The notes beneath the pieces were generated by a model. That model was not told the DNA's origin, searched no databases, and saw only the letters and a program-made list of their open reading frames with translations. From Acidobacteriota bacterium (lineage in GTDB: Bacteria; Acidobacteriota; Terriglobia; Bryobacterales; Bryobacteraceae): a stretch of DNA of 49,923 nucleotides. Each line of letters starts with the position of its first letter. The first letter of the stretch is position 1. A program made the translations under genes and the position numbers. The stretch covers positions 1 to 49,923 of the forward strand of contig JAFDVS010000135.1 in the NCBI GenBank assembly GCA_018268935.1. Direction: 5' to 3'. Of this stretch, positions 15,577 through 24,831 are shown piece by piece.

Positions 15577-17634
15577 TTACTGTGGATTCAGATAGCGTGC
15601 CAGCCATGCGTGAACTTCCCCGTAAAAGAACCGGCTGTCTTCGGGTTTCAGGATCCAATGGTTCGCGTTGGGAAACACGATCAACTTGGAGGGGATTTGC
15701 AGGCGCTGCAGAACACTCCAGTTTTCAAGGGTTTGGTTGAGGGGAACGCGGAAATCGTTCTCCCCAACCGTGACCAGAATAGGGGTGCGAAAATTTTTGG
15801 CGAAGCGGATTGGGTTGTGGTCTCGCCAGACTGGTCCCTGCTCCCATACAGGCCCACCGGCCATCACTTCGCGATGATAGATGGAGTCGGAGGTGCCCCA
15901 TTGGGACTCGATATTAATAAGACCTGCGTGGCTGATGAGGCACTTATAGCGGGTGGTGGTGGCCTGCAGCCAGTTGGCGAGGTGGCCGCCGTAGCTGGCT
16001 CCGCCGGCGCACTGGCGGGACCCGTCGATGTAGGGAAAGCGTTTGATGGCTTCGTCAGCGGCCTCGTTCAATTCCACACCGGGACCGCGAAGCGGGTCGC
16101 CGTGCATGGCCTGTGCGAACTTTTCGCCGAACCCGGTAGAGCCGGTGTAGTTGGTCAGCAGGACGACGTAACCGGGTGCGGCCAGGAGATGGTAGTTCCA
16201 GCGGAGCGTAATTTCGTCGCGCCACATGGTGTGCGGTCCGCCGTGAATCACGACGAACAACGGGTATTTTTTGGCGGCGTCGAAGGCCGGCGGCAGGACC
16301 ACCATGTTATGAATCCGCCGCCCGTTTTTGGCAGTGAAGCTGAAGTGCTGGACTGGCTGCCAGTCGATTTCAGCGGCCTTGGCAGTGTTGACGTTGGTGA
16401 GGAGGCGCTGCGAATTGGAGGAAGGATCGATGCGGACCACTTCGGCTGGTTTAACGGCGCTGGACCACGTAGCAATGAGGAAGGGCTGGGCGGAGGATTG
16501 AAGGCTTCCATAGACTCCGGTTTCAGCAGCGGCGAGAGCCTTCGGCTGGCCGCCCTGGGCAGGAAGGGCGAAGATCTTTTCCAGCCCTTGCTGTTCGGCG
16601 GAAATGTAGACGGTCTTGCTATCGGGGGAAATAGCAAAGCTGTTGACGCTGGAGTCCAGCGATTCGCTGACAACCTGTGGCGTGCCGGATTCCGGCCAGG
16701 TGAGGCGCACCAGCCGGTGGTTGTTGTAGATCTTGCCGTTGTTGGGCTCAACGAGGGCGTAAAGAGACTTGCCGTCAGGAGCGAAGGCCGGTGACCCAAA
16801 GGAATCCTTGCCGCGGGTAACGGGCTTAGGTTCGCCTCCGCCGGCCGGGGTCTGATAGAGATGCGTGACGACGTCGCTGTATGCCGCGGCGGTGCGATTC
16901 ACAGTGGCGGTGAAGACGATGGATTGCGAATCGGGGCTCCAGACGGGTTGAAGCGTATCCCCGCCCGAGGTTGAGGCGCCACCGTAGCCTTGACTGGCGA
17001 TCAGACTGGTGCCGGCAAGAATATCGCGCGCGGCGCCGTTCTCTAAAGGCTGGACAAAGATGTGCGTCTGGAGATCATCCACCCAACGATCCCAATTGCG
17101 AATGGGAAATGTTTCGTACACACGGGCACTGTACTTCCGCGCCTTGCGCTCAGCGGCGATCTTCCTGTTCGCGGCATCGTCTTTGGCGCCGGGGTAAACG
17201 CGGCTGACGAACAACAAGTGCTTGCCATCAGGGCTCACCTGGGGATCAGAGGCGCCGGTAGAGAGCGAAGTGAGCCGCTGAGCCTCGCCTCCGGAGAGAT
17301 CGAGAAGATAGATTTGCGAGGCATCGTCGCCATCGCGCTTGGCGGAGAAAAGGATGCGGTGGCTATCGGGGGTCCATACGGTCCCTGATTCGGAACCCTT
17401 GGTGGAGGTGAGTTTGCGAGGCTGCGCACTGCCATCGGTGGGCACGAGCCAGAGATCCGTGGACTGATCGGCGTCGTTGTAAGAGGGCTCGGAAAGCGTA
17501 AACACCACCCACTTGCCATCCGGAGAGACGACGGGAGCGCTCACGCGCTTCATCATCCACAGTGCCTCATGAGTGATTGGAGATTTGGCGCTCAGGGAGA
17601 GCGCGCAAAGGGCGAACGCTAGGGCCAGCCTCAT
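15577..17634 (-). CDS. Secreted S9 family peptidase (prolyl oligopeptidase/acylaminoacyl-peptidase type)
   Basis: 685 residues from ATG at 17634, with a signal peptide (MRLALAFALCALSLSAKS). Residues about 30-400 form a WD40/PD40-like propeller with repeated SPDGK motifs that gates access to the active site. The C-terminal alpha/beta hydrolase carries the nucleophile in GGASYGG, an acid in GENDFRVP and the histidine in NANHWI. Such enzymes cut oligopeptides after proline or remove acylated residues in the periplasm. A TATACT box ends seven bases before the ATG. The gene is divergent from the amidohydrolase. Confidence 0.93.
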   Translation of the reverse strand: MRLALAFALCALSLSAKSPITHEALWMMKRVSAPVVSPDGKWVVFTLSEPSYNDADQSTDLWLVPTDGSAQPRKLTSTKGSESGTVWTPDSHRILFSAKRDGDDASQIYLLDLSGGEAQRLTSLSTGASDPQVSPDGKHLLFVSRVYPGAKDDAANRKIAAERKARKYSARVYETFPIRNWDRWVDDLQTHIFVQPLENGAARDILAGTSLIASQGYGGASTSGGDTLQPVWSPDSQSIVFTATVNRTAAAYSDVVTHLYQTPAGGGEPKPVTRGKDSFGSPAFAPDGKSLYALVEPNNGKIYNNHRLVRLTWPESGTPQVVSESLDSSVNSFAISPDSKTVYISAEQQGLEKIFALPAQGGQPKALAAAETGVYGSLQSSAQPFLIATWSSAVKPAEVVRIDPSSNSQRLLTNVNTAKAAEIDWQPVQHFSFTAKNGRRIHNMVVLPPAFDAAKKYPLFVVIHGGPHTMWRDEITLRWNYHLLAAPGYVVLLTNYTGSTGFGEKFAQAMHGDPLRGPGVELNEAADEAIKRFPYIDGSRQCAGGASYGGHLANWLQATTTRYKCLISHAGLINIESQWGTSDSIYHREVMAGGPVWEQGPVWRDHNPIRFAKNFRTPILVTVGENDFRVPLNQTLENWSVLQRLQIPSKLIVFPNANHWILKPEDSRFFYGEVHAWLARYLNPQ

Positions 17635-17641
17635 TTTCCTG

Positions 17642-17647
17642 AGTATA
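17642..17647 (-). promoter_or_regulatory. -10 box (TATACT) of the S9 peptidase
   Basis: Minus-strand TATACT with seven bases to the ATG at 17634. AGGAAA lies between them, but a transcript starting the usual six to eight bases after the -10 would contain little or none of it. Confidence 0.45.
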
Positions 17648-17675
17648 GCGAGCCGGAGAGCATCGCCCCACATGC

Positions 17676-17681
17676 TACAAT
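17676..17681 (+). promoter_or_regulatory. -10 box (TACAAT) of the amidohydrolase
   Basis: TACAAT ends eight bases before the ATG at 17690, and no Shine-Dalgarno is present. This predicts a leaderless or nearly leaderless mRNA. Confidence 0.45.
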
Positions 17682-17689
17682 TGCTGCCA

Positions 17690-18643
17690 ATGCAGTTATC
17701 TGTGCCTTTGTTCGCGATTCTGCTGTGGAGCGCGCCCAGCCCGGCACAGATCGCCGACCATCACCAACATTTGTTCAGCCCGGAAGCCGCGCTGCATGCC
17801 GGCCTCACGGGGAATGGACTTGCGGCGAAGCAGTTGCTTCCCTTGCTGGACGCGGCAGGCATTGGACGCGCGGCAGTGCTCTCTGTCGCCTACACATTCG
17901 CCAACCCGAATAAGAAGCCGGGTGTGGATGAATATGAGCGGGTGAAAGCGGAGAACGATTGGACGAGCGCCCAGGTGGCGATGTTTCCGCGGCGGCTGGT
18001 AGGATTCTGCAGCGTGAATCCGTTGAAAGACTATGCAGTGGATGAAATCACACGATGTGCAAAGGACGCCCATCTGCGAAGCGGGCTGAAGCTTCACTTC
18101 GGCAACTCCGATGTGGTGCTGGAAGATCCTGTGCAACTGGCCCAGGTGCAGCGCGTATTCCGCGCGGCGGACAAGAACAAGATGGCGATCGTGGTACACG
18201 CCCGGTCCACGATCAGCCGCCAGCGGCCGTACGGAGCGCACCAGGCGCGGCTGTTTATCGAGAAGTTACTGCCGGAAGCGAGGCACGTTCCGGTGCAGGT
18301 AGCCCACCTGGCGGGAAGCGGTGCTTACGACGATCCGGCGATTGACGAAGCGCTTGCGGTCTACATTGAGCATCTTCAGAAAAACGACAAGCGGTTGAAG
18401 CACGTCTATTTCGATATTTCGGGCGTGGCCGGTCTGGGAGACTGGAATGCCGGCAAGGCGGAGCGCGTGGCAACCCGCATGCGGCAACTCGGTCTGAAGC
18501 GTGTGCTGTACGGATCAGATGGCGCCGCACCGGGAAACTACCCCGCCGACATGTACCGGCGTTGGAGACAATTGCCTTTGACGGAGGAAGAGTTCCGCAT
18601 CGTGGAAGGCAACGTTGCGCCGTATCTTGGCAGGCCGCGTTGA
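17690..18643 (+). CDS. Secreted amidohydrolase-2 family metal-dependent hydrolase
   Basis: 317 residues with a signal peptide (MQLSVPLFAILLWSAPSPAQ). It belongs to the TIM-barrel amidohydrolase-2 group: metal-binding DxHxH at residues 23-27, histidines in VVHARS and VAHLAGSG, and the late acidic residue in LYGSDGAAPG. Members hydrolyse lactones, imidic compounds or decarboxylate aromatic acids, and no substrate can be assigned. An in-frame ATG at 17672 exists but would overlap the -10 box, so 17690 is preferred. It ends six bases before the convergent NmrA-like gene. Confidence 0.85.
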   Translation: MQLSVPLFAILLWSAPSPAQIADHHQHLFSPEAALHAGLTGNGLAAKQLLPLLDAAGIGRAAVLSVAYTFANPNKKPGVDEYERVKAENDWTSAQVAMFPRRLVGFCSVNPLKDYAVDEITRCAKDAHLRSGLKLHFGNSDVVLEDPVQLAQVQRVFRAADKNKMAIVVHARSTISRQRPYGAHQARLFIEKLLPEARHVPVQVAHLAGSGAYDDPAIDEALAVYIEHLQKNDKRLKHVYFDISGVAGLGDWNAGKAERVATRMRQLGLKRVLYGSDGAAPGNYPADMYRRWRQLPLTEEEFRIVEGNVAPYLGRPR

Positions 18644-18649
18644 TCCACG

Positions 18650-19390
18650 TTAGCGCGGAACCCACTCTTCGAATCGAATCGCGCCGGTTCTCGATTCGCG
18701 CAGCGGCACAAGGGAACGGTCTTCCAGCAACGCGCCGAAGTATCGGGCAGCCTTGTCGGCAACCACGTTGCGGGAATCCTGTTTTGCCTTCAGCCAGCGC
18801 TTGGCAAATTCCGCCAACGGAGCGGATTCAGGGCCGGCTATGTCCACTGTCGCATTGATCGGAGGGCTCAAGGCGATGCGAGCGAGTTCGGCGGCAACAT
18901 CTTCCGCGGCAATCGGCTGAAAACTGGCCGTGGTAAGCCGCAGCAGATCGCCATCCGCGCCGGATTCGGCAATGGCGCCGATGAATTCGAAGAATTGCGT
19001 GGCGCGGAGGATGGTGTACGGTATCCCGGATTTCTTCACCGCGTCCTCCTGTACGAGCTTCGCACGCATGTAACCGCTGTCCGGAATGCGGTCTGCACCA
19101 GCCACAGACAGGATGATGTAGTGGGCCACACCGGCATCCGCCGCGGCCCGCAACAGGTTGGCCGTGGACGTCTGAAAGAAATGCAACACGGCGTTGTCTT
19201 CGAACGAAGGCGAGTTCGAAACATCAATAGTGACCTGCGCTCCTTCGATCGCCATGGCCAGACCGTCCCCGGTTAGTGTATTTACGCCAGTGGAAGGCGA
19301 AGCGGAAACCACTTGATGTCCGGCATCCTGCAATCGCTGTCCCAGTTTCTTCCCAATGAGGCCGCTGCCTCCAATCACGAGTATCTTCAT
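18650..19390 (-). CDS. NmrA-like NAD(P)-binding protein (atypical SDR)
   Basis: 246 residues. The Rossmann motif GGSGLIG follows the first strand (MKILVIGG). The HYIILSVAGADR strand and GYMRAKLVQED, with a lysine in the SDR YxxxK-like position (YMRAK), fit the NmrA/atypical SDR group. These are NAD(P)H-binding reductases or redox sensors. ATG at 19399 would add three residues. It is divergent from the kinase gene with 122 bases between, where I see no clear promoter. Confidence 0.85.
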   Translation of the reverse strand: MKILVIGGSGLIGKKLGQRLQDAGHQVVSASPSTGVNTLTGDGLAMAIEGAQVTIDVSNSPSFEDNAVLHFFQTSTANLLRAAADAGVAHYIILSVAGADRIPDSGYMRAKLVQEDAVKKSGIPYTILRATQFFEFIGAIAESGADGDLLRLTTASFQPIAAEDVAAELARIALSPPINATVDIAGPESAPLAEFAKRWLKAKQDSRNVVADKAARYFGALLEDRSLVPLRESRTGAIRFEEWVPR

Positions 19391-19512
19391 GACATTCATG
19401 ACCGGATTGGCTGAGGATTTGTGACAGGCTGGCGACGAATTTTTTCGCGTTGCAGTAAGCTCTTCGGGCTTGCGGCAGCGGCACGCTAAGATAGCTTCAG
19501 ACTCCACTTCTC

Positions 19513-22314
19513 ATGACTCCAGAGCGCTGGGCCAAGATCACTGAGACATTCGATGCGGCGCTCGAGTTGCCTTTACAGCAGCGAGGCGAGTACCTGGCGA
19601 AGGTGTGCGCGGGCGATGACGACTTGCGATCGCAGGTGGATTCGCTGCTTGCTTCGCATGAGGTCGCCGAAGCAACCGGAAGCGGCCGGTGGAGCGTGGG
19701 ACCACTGCTCGCGCTACAGCACGAAGCAGCGGATTGCATTGGACCGTACGAGGTGCTGGGAAAGATCGGCACCGGCGGAATGGCGGAGGTGTATCGCGTC
19801 CGCGATGGACGCTTGGGCCGCGAGGTGGCTTTGAAGATGCTGCTTCCCGAACTGGCGGGTGATAAGGAGTATGTCGAAAGATTCCGCCGCGAAGCGCGCG
19901 CTGCGTCGGTGCTGGAACATCCGAATATTTGCCGGCTGTACGATATCGGCGAGTGGAACGGACGGCCCTACCTGACCATGGAATTGCTGGAAGGGCAGAC
20001 CTTGCGCCAGCGCATGAACGCGGGGCAACTGGAGGTTGCCGAGATCCTGCGCATTGGCGCGGATGTGGCCGATGCGCTGGCTACGGCCCATGCCCGGACT
20101 TTCGTGCACCGCGATATCAAGCCGTCGAACATCTTTCTCACCGTGGCTGGGGAAGTGAAGATCCTCGACTTCGGCCTGGCCAAGCGCATGCGATCGAAGG
20201 CCGGCAATCACCCCGATGAGATCACGCTGACGAATCCGCACACCACGCCGGGGACACCGTATTACATGGCTCCGGAACAGATTCTGGGCGATGATTCGGA
20301 TGCGCGGACGGACACGTTCGCTACTGGCGTGGTGCTGTACGAAATGGCGGCGGGCCGGCCTCCGTTCACCGGTGAGAATGCGCAGGCGGTGTTCCGGCAG
20401 GTGCTGAGCGCGGCGCCGCAGCCGCCGATTCGCTGGCGCGACGGCTTGCCGCAGGAACTCGATCGGATCATCATGCGGGCGCTCGAAAAAAACCGCGAGT
20501 ATCGCTATCAATCGGCGTTGGACTTGCGCGCGGAACTGAAGCGGCTCACGAAGGAACTGGAAGCCCCCAGTTCGCCGCATGCCATGGCGGCTCCAAGCCG
20601 TGCCACGCAGACGCGGAGATGGTGGATGGTGGGGAGCGCGATTGCGCTGGGTTCGGCGGCGACCACCGCGCTGGTGATGCCAACGATGAGGCGAACCGTG
20701 ACGGCTCCGCGTATTCTTCCCATCGACAGCTCTCCTGGCTTCAAGGAAGGGCCGGTGTTCTCGCCAACAGCCGATCGCATCGCCTACTGCTTCGTTCCCG
20801 AAGGCTCGTTGCGCGGTGCGATTCTGGTGCGCCAGGTGGGATTGGGAACCAGCGTGCGCATCAGCAGCGGAACGGCATCCGACAGTTGGCCGGTATGGTC
20901 GCCCGATGGCACCTACATCGCGTTCCGGCGCGATGGACGCGATGCAGGCTACTATCTGCTTCCCTCGCTGGGAGGTGGGGAAACAAAAATCGCGGAAGCG
21001 GGGCCGCGGCCGACATTGATGGGAGGAAACAACCTGAGTTGGGCGCCGGACGGGACTTGGCTGGCGTTCGCCGAAGGTGCATCGAACTCGCAGGCCGGCG
21101 GACTCTTCGCCATTACGCATCCCTCGCGGGAAAGAAGGAAACTCGCCGATGGCGCCGCCTTTCTGGCGTTGCCGGCGATTTCGCCGGATGGAAAGCGAAT
21201 CGCGTATTTGCGCGGAACCAGTTATCAATCGCACGACTTGTATGTGCAGGCGGTGGATGGTGGCACGCCGCGCCGCGTGACGCGAGATCATCGATGGATC
21301 GCGGGCTTGACTTGGACGCCCGACAGCCGGAGCATCATTTACTCCTCTGACCGTGGCGGTTTGTTCCTGTTATGGAAAGTCCCGGTGTCGGGCGGTGAGC
21401 CGGAGTTGGTGCCGGCATCCGGCCCGGACGTTTTCTCGCCGTCGCTGTCACGCGATGGGCGCCGGCTGGCCTTTGTGCGGCGCACACTTACAGTGAACCT
21501 GTGGCGGATGCCGCTGAAGCCCATCGGTGCTCCGGAGAAACTGACGGGTTCGGTGCGGATGTCGGCCGATCCGGATCTATCGCCCAATGGGAAGAAACTG
21601 GCGATGGCATCGGACCGTTCCGGAAGTTGGGAGATTTGGGTGTCGGACGCGGATGGCTCAAAGCCGGGGCGAATCACGTCGCTCAATGCGGGTCAGACGC
21701 GATCGCCCCGATGGTCCCCCGACGGGCGCTGGATTGCCTTCGAAGCGCGCCCGAACGGGCATGGAGACATCTACATCACAGGCGCGGAGGGCATTTCGCC
21801 GCGGCCGGTAACGTCGGGAGAAGCGGAAGATTCGCTCCCCACCTGGTCACGCGATGGGCGAAGCATTTATTTCATTTCTGACCGCAGCGGAAGCAGACAA
21901 CTATGGCGAGTGCCGGCAGTGGGTGGCAATCCGCAGCAGATCACTCGTAATGGCGCTGATTTTGGCATGGAAGGCCCAAATGGCGGCGGAGTCTATTACG
22001 CACGCGACGGCGTCTTGTTCCGGCTGAGTCTCAGCGATCAGTCGGAGACCACCGTGACACGTAATCTCAATCGCGCTGATTTCGATATTGCGGGCACGGA
22101 GTTGTACTTCGCCACGCGTTCGGAGACGGAGTTCGTAACCATCGAAAAGATCGATCTGGCGACGAACGTACGGTCAATCGTCGCCGATAGCATCGGCCCT
22201 CGGCCGGGAGGCATTGGTGCGATTGCGGTATCGCACGACGGGGAATACCTGCTGTTTGAACGAGTGGATCAGAACGACAGCGAGATCATGATGATCGAGG
22301 CGGAACGTTTTTAG
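19513..22314 (+). CDS. Transmembrane Ser/Thr protein kinase with C-terminal TolB-like (PD40) propeller
   Basis: 933 residues. Residues 1-75 are the small helical N-terminal region typical of acidobacterial kinases (MTPERWAKITETFDAALEL). The Hanks-type kinase domain covers about 79-350: Gly loop GTGGMAEV (86-93), ATP lysine K108, catalytic HRDIKPSN (D201), DFG at 219-221 and TPGTPYYMAPEQ. One membrane segment lies at about 373-397, followed by an extracytoplasmic six-bladed propeller with repeated WSPDG motifs. All catalytic residues are present, so it is probably active. The propeller likely senses an envelope ligand or protein and signals inward. It abuts the convergent TonB-receptor-like gene with no spacer. 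Confidence 0.94.
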   Translation: MTPERWAKITETFDAALELPLQQRGEYLAKVCAGDDDLRSQVDSLLASHEVAEATGSGRWSVGPLLALQHEAADCIGPYEVLGKIGTGGMAEVYRVRDGRLGREVALKMLLPELAGDKEYVERFRREARAASVLEHPNICRLYDIGEWNGRPYLTMELLEGQTLRQRMNAGQLEVAEILRIGADVADALATAHARTFVHRDIKPSNIFLTVAGEVKILDFGLAKRMRSKAGNHPDEITLTNPHTTPGTPYYMAPEQILGDDSDARTDTFATGVVLYEMAAGRPPFTGENAQAVFRQVLSAAPQPPIRWRDGLPQELDRIIMRALEKNREYRYQSALDLRAELKRLTKELEAPSSPHAMAAPSRATQTRRWWMVGSAIALGSAATTALVMPTMRRTVTAPRILPIDSSPGFKEGPVFSPTADRIAYCFVPEGSLRGAILVRQVGLGTSVRISSGTASDSWPVWSPDGTYIAFRRDGRDAGYYLLPSLGGGETKIAEAGPRPTLMGGNNLSWAPDGTWLAFAEGASNSQAGGLFAITHPSRERRKLADGAAFLALPAISPDGKRIAYLRGTSYQSHDLYVQAVDGGTPRRVTRDHRWIAGLTWTPDSRSIIYSSDRGGLFLLWKVPVSGGEPELVPASGPDVFSPSLSRDGRRLAFVRRTLTVNLWRMPLKPIGAPEKLTGSVRMSADPDLSPNGKKLAMASDRSGSWEIWVSDADGSKPGRITSLNAGQTRSPRWSPDGRWIAFEARPNGHGDIYITGAEGISPRPVTSGEAEDSLPTWSRDGRSIYFISDRSGSRQLWRVPAVGGNPQQITRNGADFGMEGPNGGGVYYARDGVLFRLSLSDQSETTVTRNLNRADFDIAGTELYFATRSETEFVTIEKIDLATNVRSIVADSIGPRPGGIGAIAVSHDGEYLLFERVDQNDSEIMMIEAERF

Positions 22315-24831
22315 CTAGAAATTGAAGCGCGTGCCGATTTCGATGCGGCGCGGCGGCATGGCGGATGTAGGCATGCCAAAGAGCGGCGATGTGGCAACGC
22401 CGACGAAACCAGTAGCGTTGGTGTGATTCAACACATTGGCGGCCTGCACGTAGAGCTGCATTCTCAGCAGCGGATTGGCCTTGTTCTGACCGCCGAACGA
22501 CGGCAGATCCGGCATGCCTCCCGAGCCATCGATGCGCATGCGAACCATCATGCCGCCCGGGCCTGAAGCACTCTTGCGTTCGCCGAAACCGCGCGACCAG
22601 GAAAGGCGCGTCCCGAGTTGCAGCATGCCAACACCGCGGACGGCGTTGCGAGTGACGCCTTCGGGGCGATCATTGAAGAATGTATCGAGATTGCGATCGA
22701 AGCCGGTGGTGATGTTGTAGGGCGCCGCGGAGGTGATGGTGAAGAAGGCGCCGATCTGGAAGCCGCGCCAGAGCGTTCCCTGCACCATTGCGCTGAGGCG
22801 ATGGCGAATGTCCTGGTTGGATGGGCCGTAATCGTCGCGGGCACGTTGCGAATTGGCAGGCGGCGTGAGCGGGCTGCTCACTTCGTCACGGGCGCGGGAA
22901 AGAAAGTAGTGCATGCTCCAGAAGAGGCGCGAGCGCCAGCCTTTGCCATCGGGAGTGGGCAGCGACGACATACCGACTAGAAGCGCGTGACTGCGCGAGC
23001 GGGCGGCGGAATCGAGTTCGATGAGATAGCCGAGCCCGGAGTTGGGTGGGTTCACATTCAGCCCGCGGAACTGGTGCAGCCCGCGTTCATGGCGATAGTC
23101 AAGCATCAGGTTGATGCGGCCGGGCAGCGGCTGCTGCATGCCGAACGAGGTGCGCAAAACATAGGGCAGCGATAATGTTTCGGCGCTGCGCAGATACCCA
23201 GGCAACCGCGCGCCGAGCGGTGAGGTGATCAGATCCACCTGGGCAGCGCCGTTCAGACGCAGCAACTGCTCATAGAGAGACGCGTCGTACCACTGATAGA
23301 AAATGCCGGCCCCGCCGCGAAACGTCGTTTTCACGCGGCGGAAGGGGGCCCAAGCGAAGCCCGCGCGCGGCGCGGCGTTCCATTTTCCATCGATTTGTGT
23401 CATCCCTTCAATGCGGGTTCCCAGCGCGAGACTGAGGTTTTGGCGAAGCCTTATGTCATCGTGCATGTACACGCCGAGGCGGTACTGGCTGTAGTCAATG
23501 TTGACGTCGGAGGAGCGGCGCGTCGTGAGTGCCGGTTGATTGGCGAGGTAGGCGCCGAGATTGGGATAAGTAGTGACGCCGAATCCGTTGCTGAAGTCGC
23601 GCCCGGCGTATTGCAGGGCATCGAACTGAAAGCCCGTGCGGATGCCGTGTTTCTTGCGGTTGAACGAGAAGTGATCCACCACTTCGAGCGTGCGGCCGGT
23701 GCGGGCAGAATCCTGATTGGCCCCACCGCTCCCGAACGCGCCAAGCACGAGAATGGCGGGGGCGTTGGTGAGGGATTCACTGCCGTTGCCGACCCAACTG
23801 TGCTGCAAGCGGAACTCGTTGAGCGCGCGCTCACTGATGCTGCTTTGCAAGGAGAATCGCGCCAGGTGGGAACTGGTGTAGTTGGAGCTCATACGCTCCG
23901 GCAGATCGAATGCGCCGATCTGGCTGCGCTCCTGCTTCTCGTATTGATACTCCCCGCGAAGCAGATGCTTGCGCCGGGCGGCGTGATTGAAACGCGCGCC
24001 TCCGGTGGTAAACAGTTGCGGTAAGCGAGTGAGCGTCGCGAACGGGCCTTCGGGTAGCACGCCAACGCTGGTGCGCGAATCATAGCCGTCGTTGCGGGAA
24101 TAGTGAAAGCTGACACTGGTTCGATTGCGGATGAGCGGGCCGAGCAGGGAAAAATCGAGGCGGCGGTTCTGCTGGGGTTCGCGGCGTGGGGCAAAGGCAT
24201 TGCGGGCGTTGAACGAGTCGTCACCAAAGGCGAAGCTGGCGCTGCCGTGCCATTCGCCGAGACCGGGCTTTGTCGTCACATCGACGATCATGAATCCGTC
24301 GTCGTGCTCTTCGGCGGAGAAAGGCGTAAGGCGGAACTTGATGGACTGGATTTGGTCTTTGGGAGGGAGGCGGCCGCCGCGGAAGCCGTCGATGCGGAAG
24401 ACCGCGCCGGGTCCGGCGAGGCTTTTCAGCACCTCTTCAAACTGATCGGGATCATCGGGCAGCAGAGCGATTTCCTTTTCGGTGAGTGTGGTGACGCCGA
24501 AGGACAGAGGATCGAGACGATCGGTTTCGACATCCACCTTGTCCACGCGCTTGGCCAGCGGCAGGGTGCGCTCCAGGGTGATACGCCCGGTTTTCAATGT
24601 CAGAACCGTAGTGTACGGAGTGAAGCCCGAAGCCTCGATGCTCACTTCGGTGCGGCCATCGGGCAGGTTGTCGAAGTTGGCTTCGCCCTGCGTGTTGGTT
24701 GCGGCTTGCGCAGCCCCGGCGCGCACGGTGGCGTTCTCGATGAATGCGCCGGAGGGGTCGCGTACGACAACACGAATCCCGCCCGCCTGCAACACGCAGG
24801 CGGTGAGCAGCGTGAGGATGAGGGTTCTCAT
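22315..24831 (-). CDS. TonB-receptor-like outer-membrane protein with N-terminal carboxypeptidase-regulatory-like domain
   Basis: 838 residues. A signal peptide (MRTLILTLLTACVLQAGG) is followed by a carboxypeptidase regulatory-like beta-sandwich (about 20-95, VVVRDPSGAFIENATVRAG), a plug-like region (about 105-215) and a C-terminal beta barrel with alternating aromatic strands ending in IEIGTRFNF, the terminal Phe needed for BAM insertion. This is the Oar-like architecture expanded in Acidobacteriota, probably for uptake or surface display of large polymers. No classic TonB box can be placed with confidence. It overlaps the upstream secreted-protein gene by four bases (ATGA), so the two are co-translated. 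Confidence 0.9.
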   Translation of the reverse strand: MRTLILTLLTACVLQAGGIRVVVRDPSGAFIENATVRAGAAQAATNTQGEANFDNLPDGRTEVSIEASGFTPYTTVLTLKTGRITLERTLPLAKRVDKVDVETDRLDPLSFGVTTLTEKEIALLPDDPDQFEEVLKSLAGPGAVFRIDGFRGGRLPPKDQIQSIKFRLTPFSAEEHDDGFMIVDVTTKPGLGEWHGSASFAFGDDSFNARNAFAPRREPQQNRRLDFSLLGPLIRNRTSVSFHYSRNDGYDSRTSVGVLPEGPFATLTRLPQLFTTGGARFNHAARRKHLLRGEYQYEKQERSQIGAFDLPERMSSNYTSSHLARFSLQSSISERALNEFRLQHSWVGNGSESLTNAPAILVLGAFGSGGANQDSARTGRTLEVVDHFSFNRKKHGIRTGFQFDALQYAGRDFSNGFGVTTYPNLGAYLANQPALTTRRSSDVNIDYSQYRLGVYMHDDIRLRQNLSLALGTRIEGMTQIDGKWNAAPRAGFAWAPFRRVKTTFRGGAGIFYQWYDASLYEQLLRLNGAAQVDLITSPLGARLPGYLRSAETLSLPYVLRTSFGMQQPLPGRINLMLDYRHERGLHQFRGLNVNPPNSGLGYLIELDSAARSRSHALLVGMSSLPTPDGKGWRSRLFWSMHYFLSRARDEVSSPLTPPANSQRARDDYGPSNQDIRHRLSAMVQGTLWRGFQIGAFFTITSAAPYNITTGFDRNLDTFFNDRPEGVTRNAVRGVGMLQLGTRLSWSRGFGERKSASGPGGMMVRMRIDGSGGMPDLPSFGGQNKANPLLRMQLYVQAANVLNHTNATGFVGVATSPLFGMPTSAMPPRRIEIGTRFNF

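Noticed and set aside
19714..21291. Minus-strand open frame (525 residues) opposite the kinase
   Set aside because: It is antisense to the kinase domain with intact motifs. The composition is rich in Arg, His and Pro, typical of GC-rich shadow frames.
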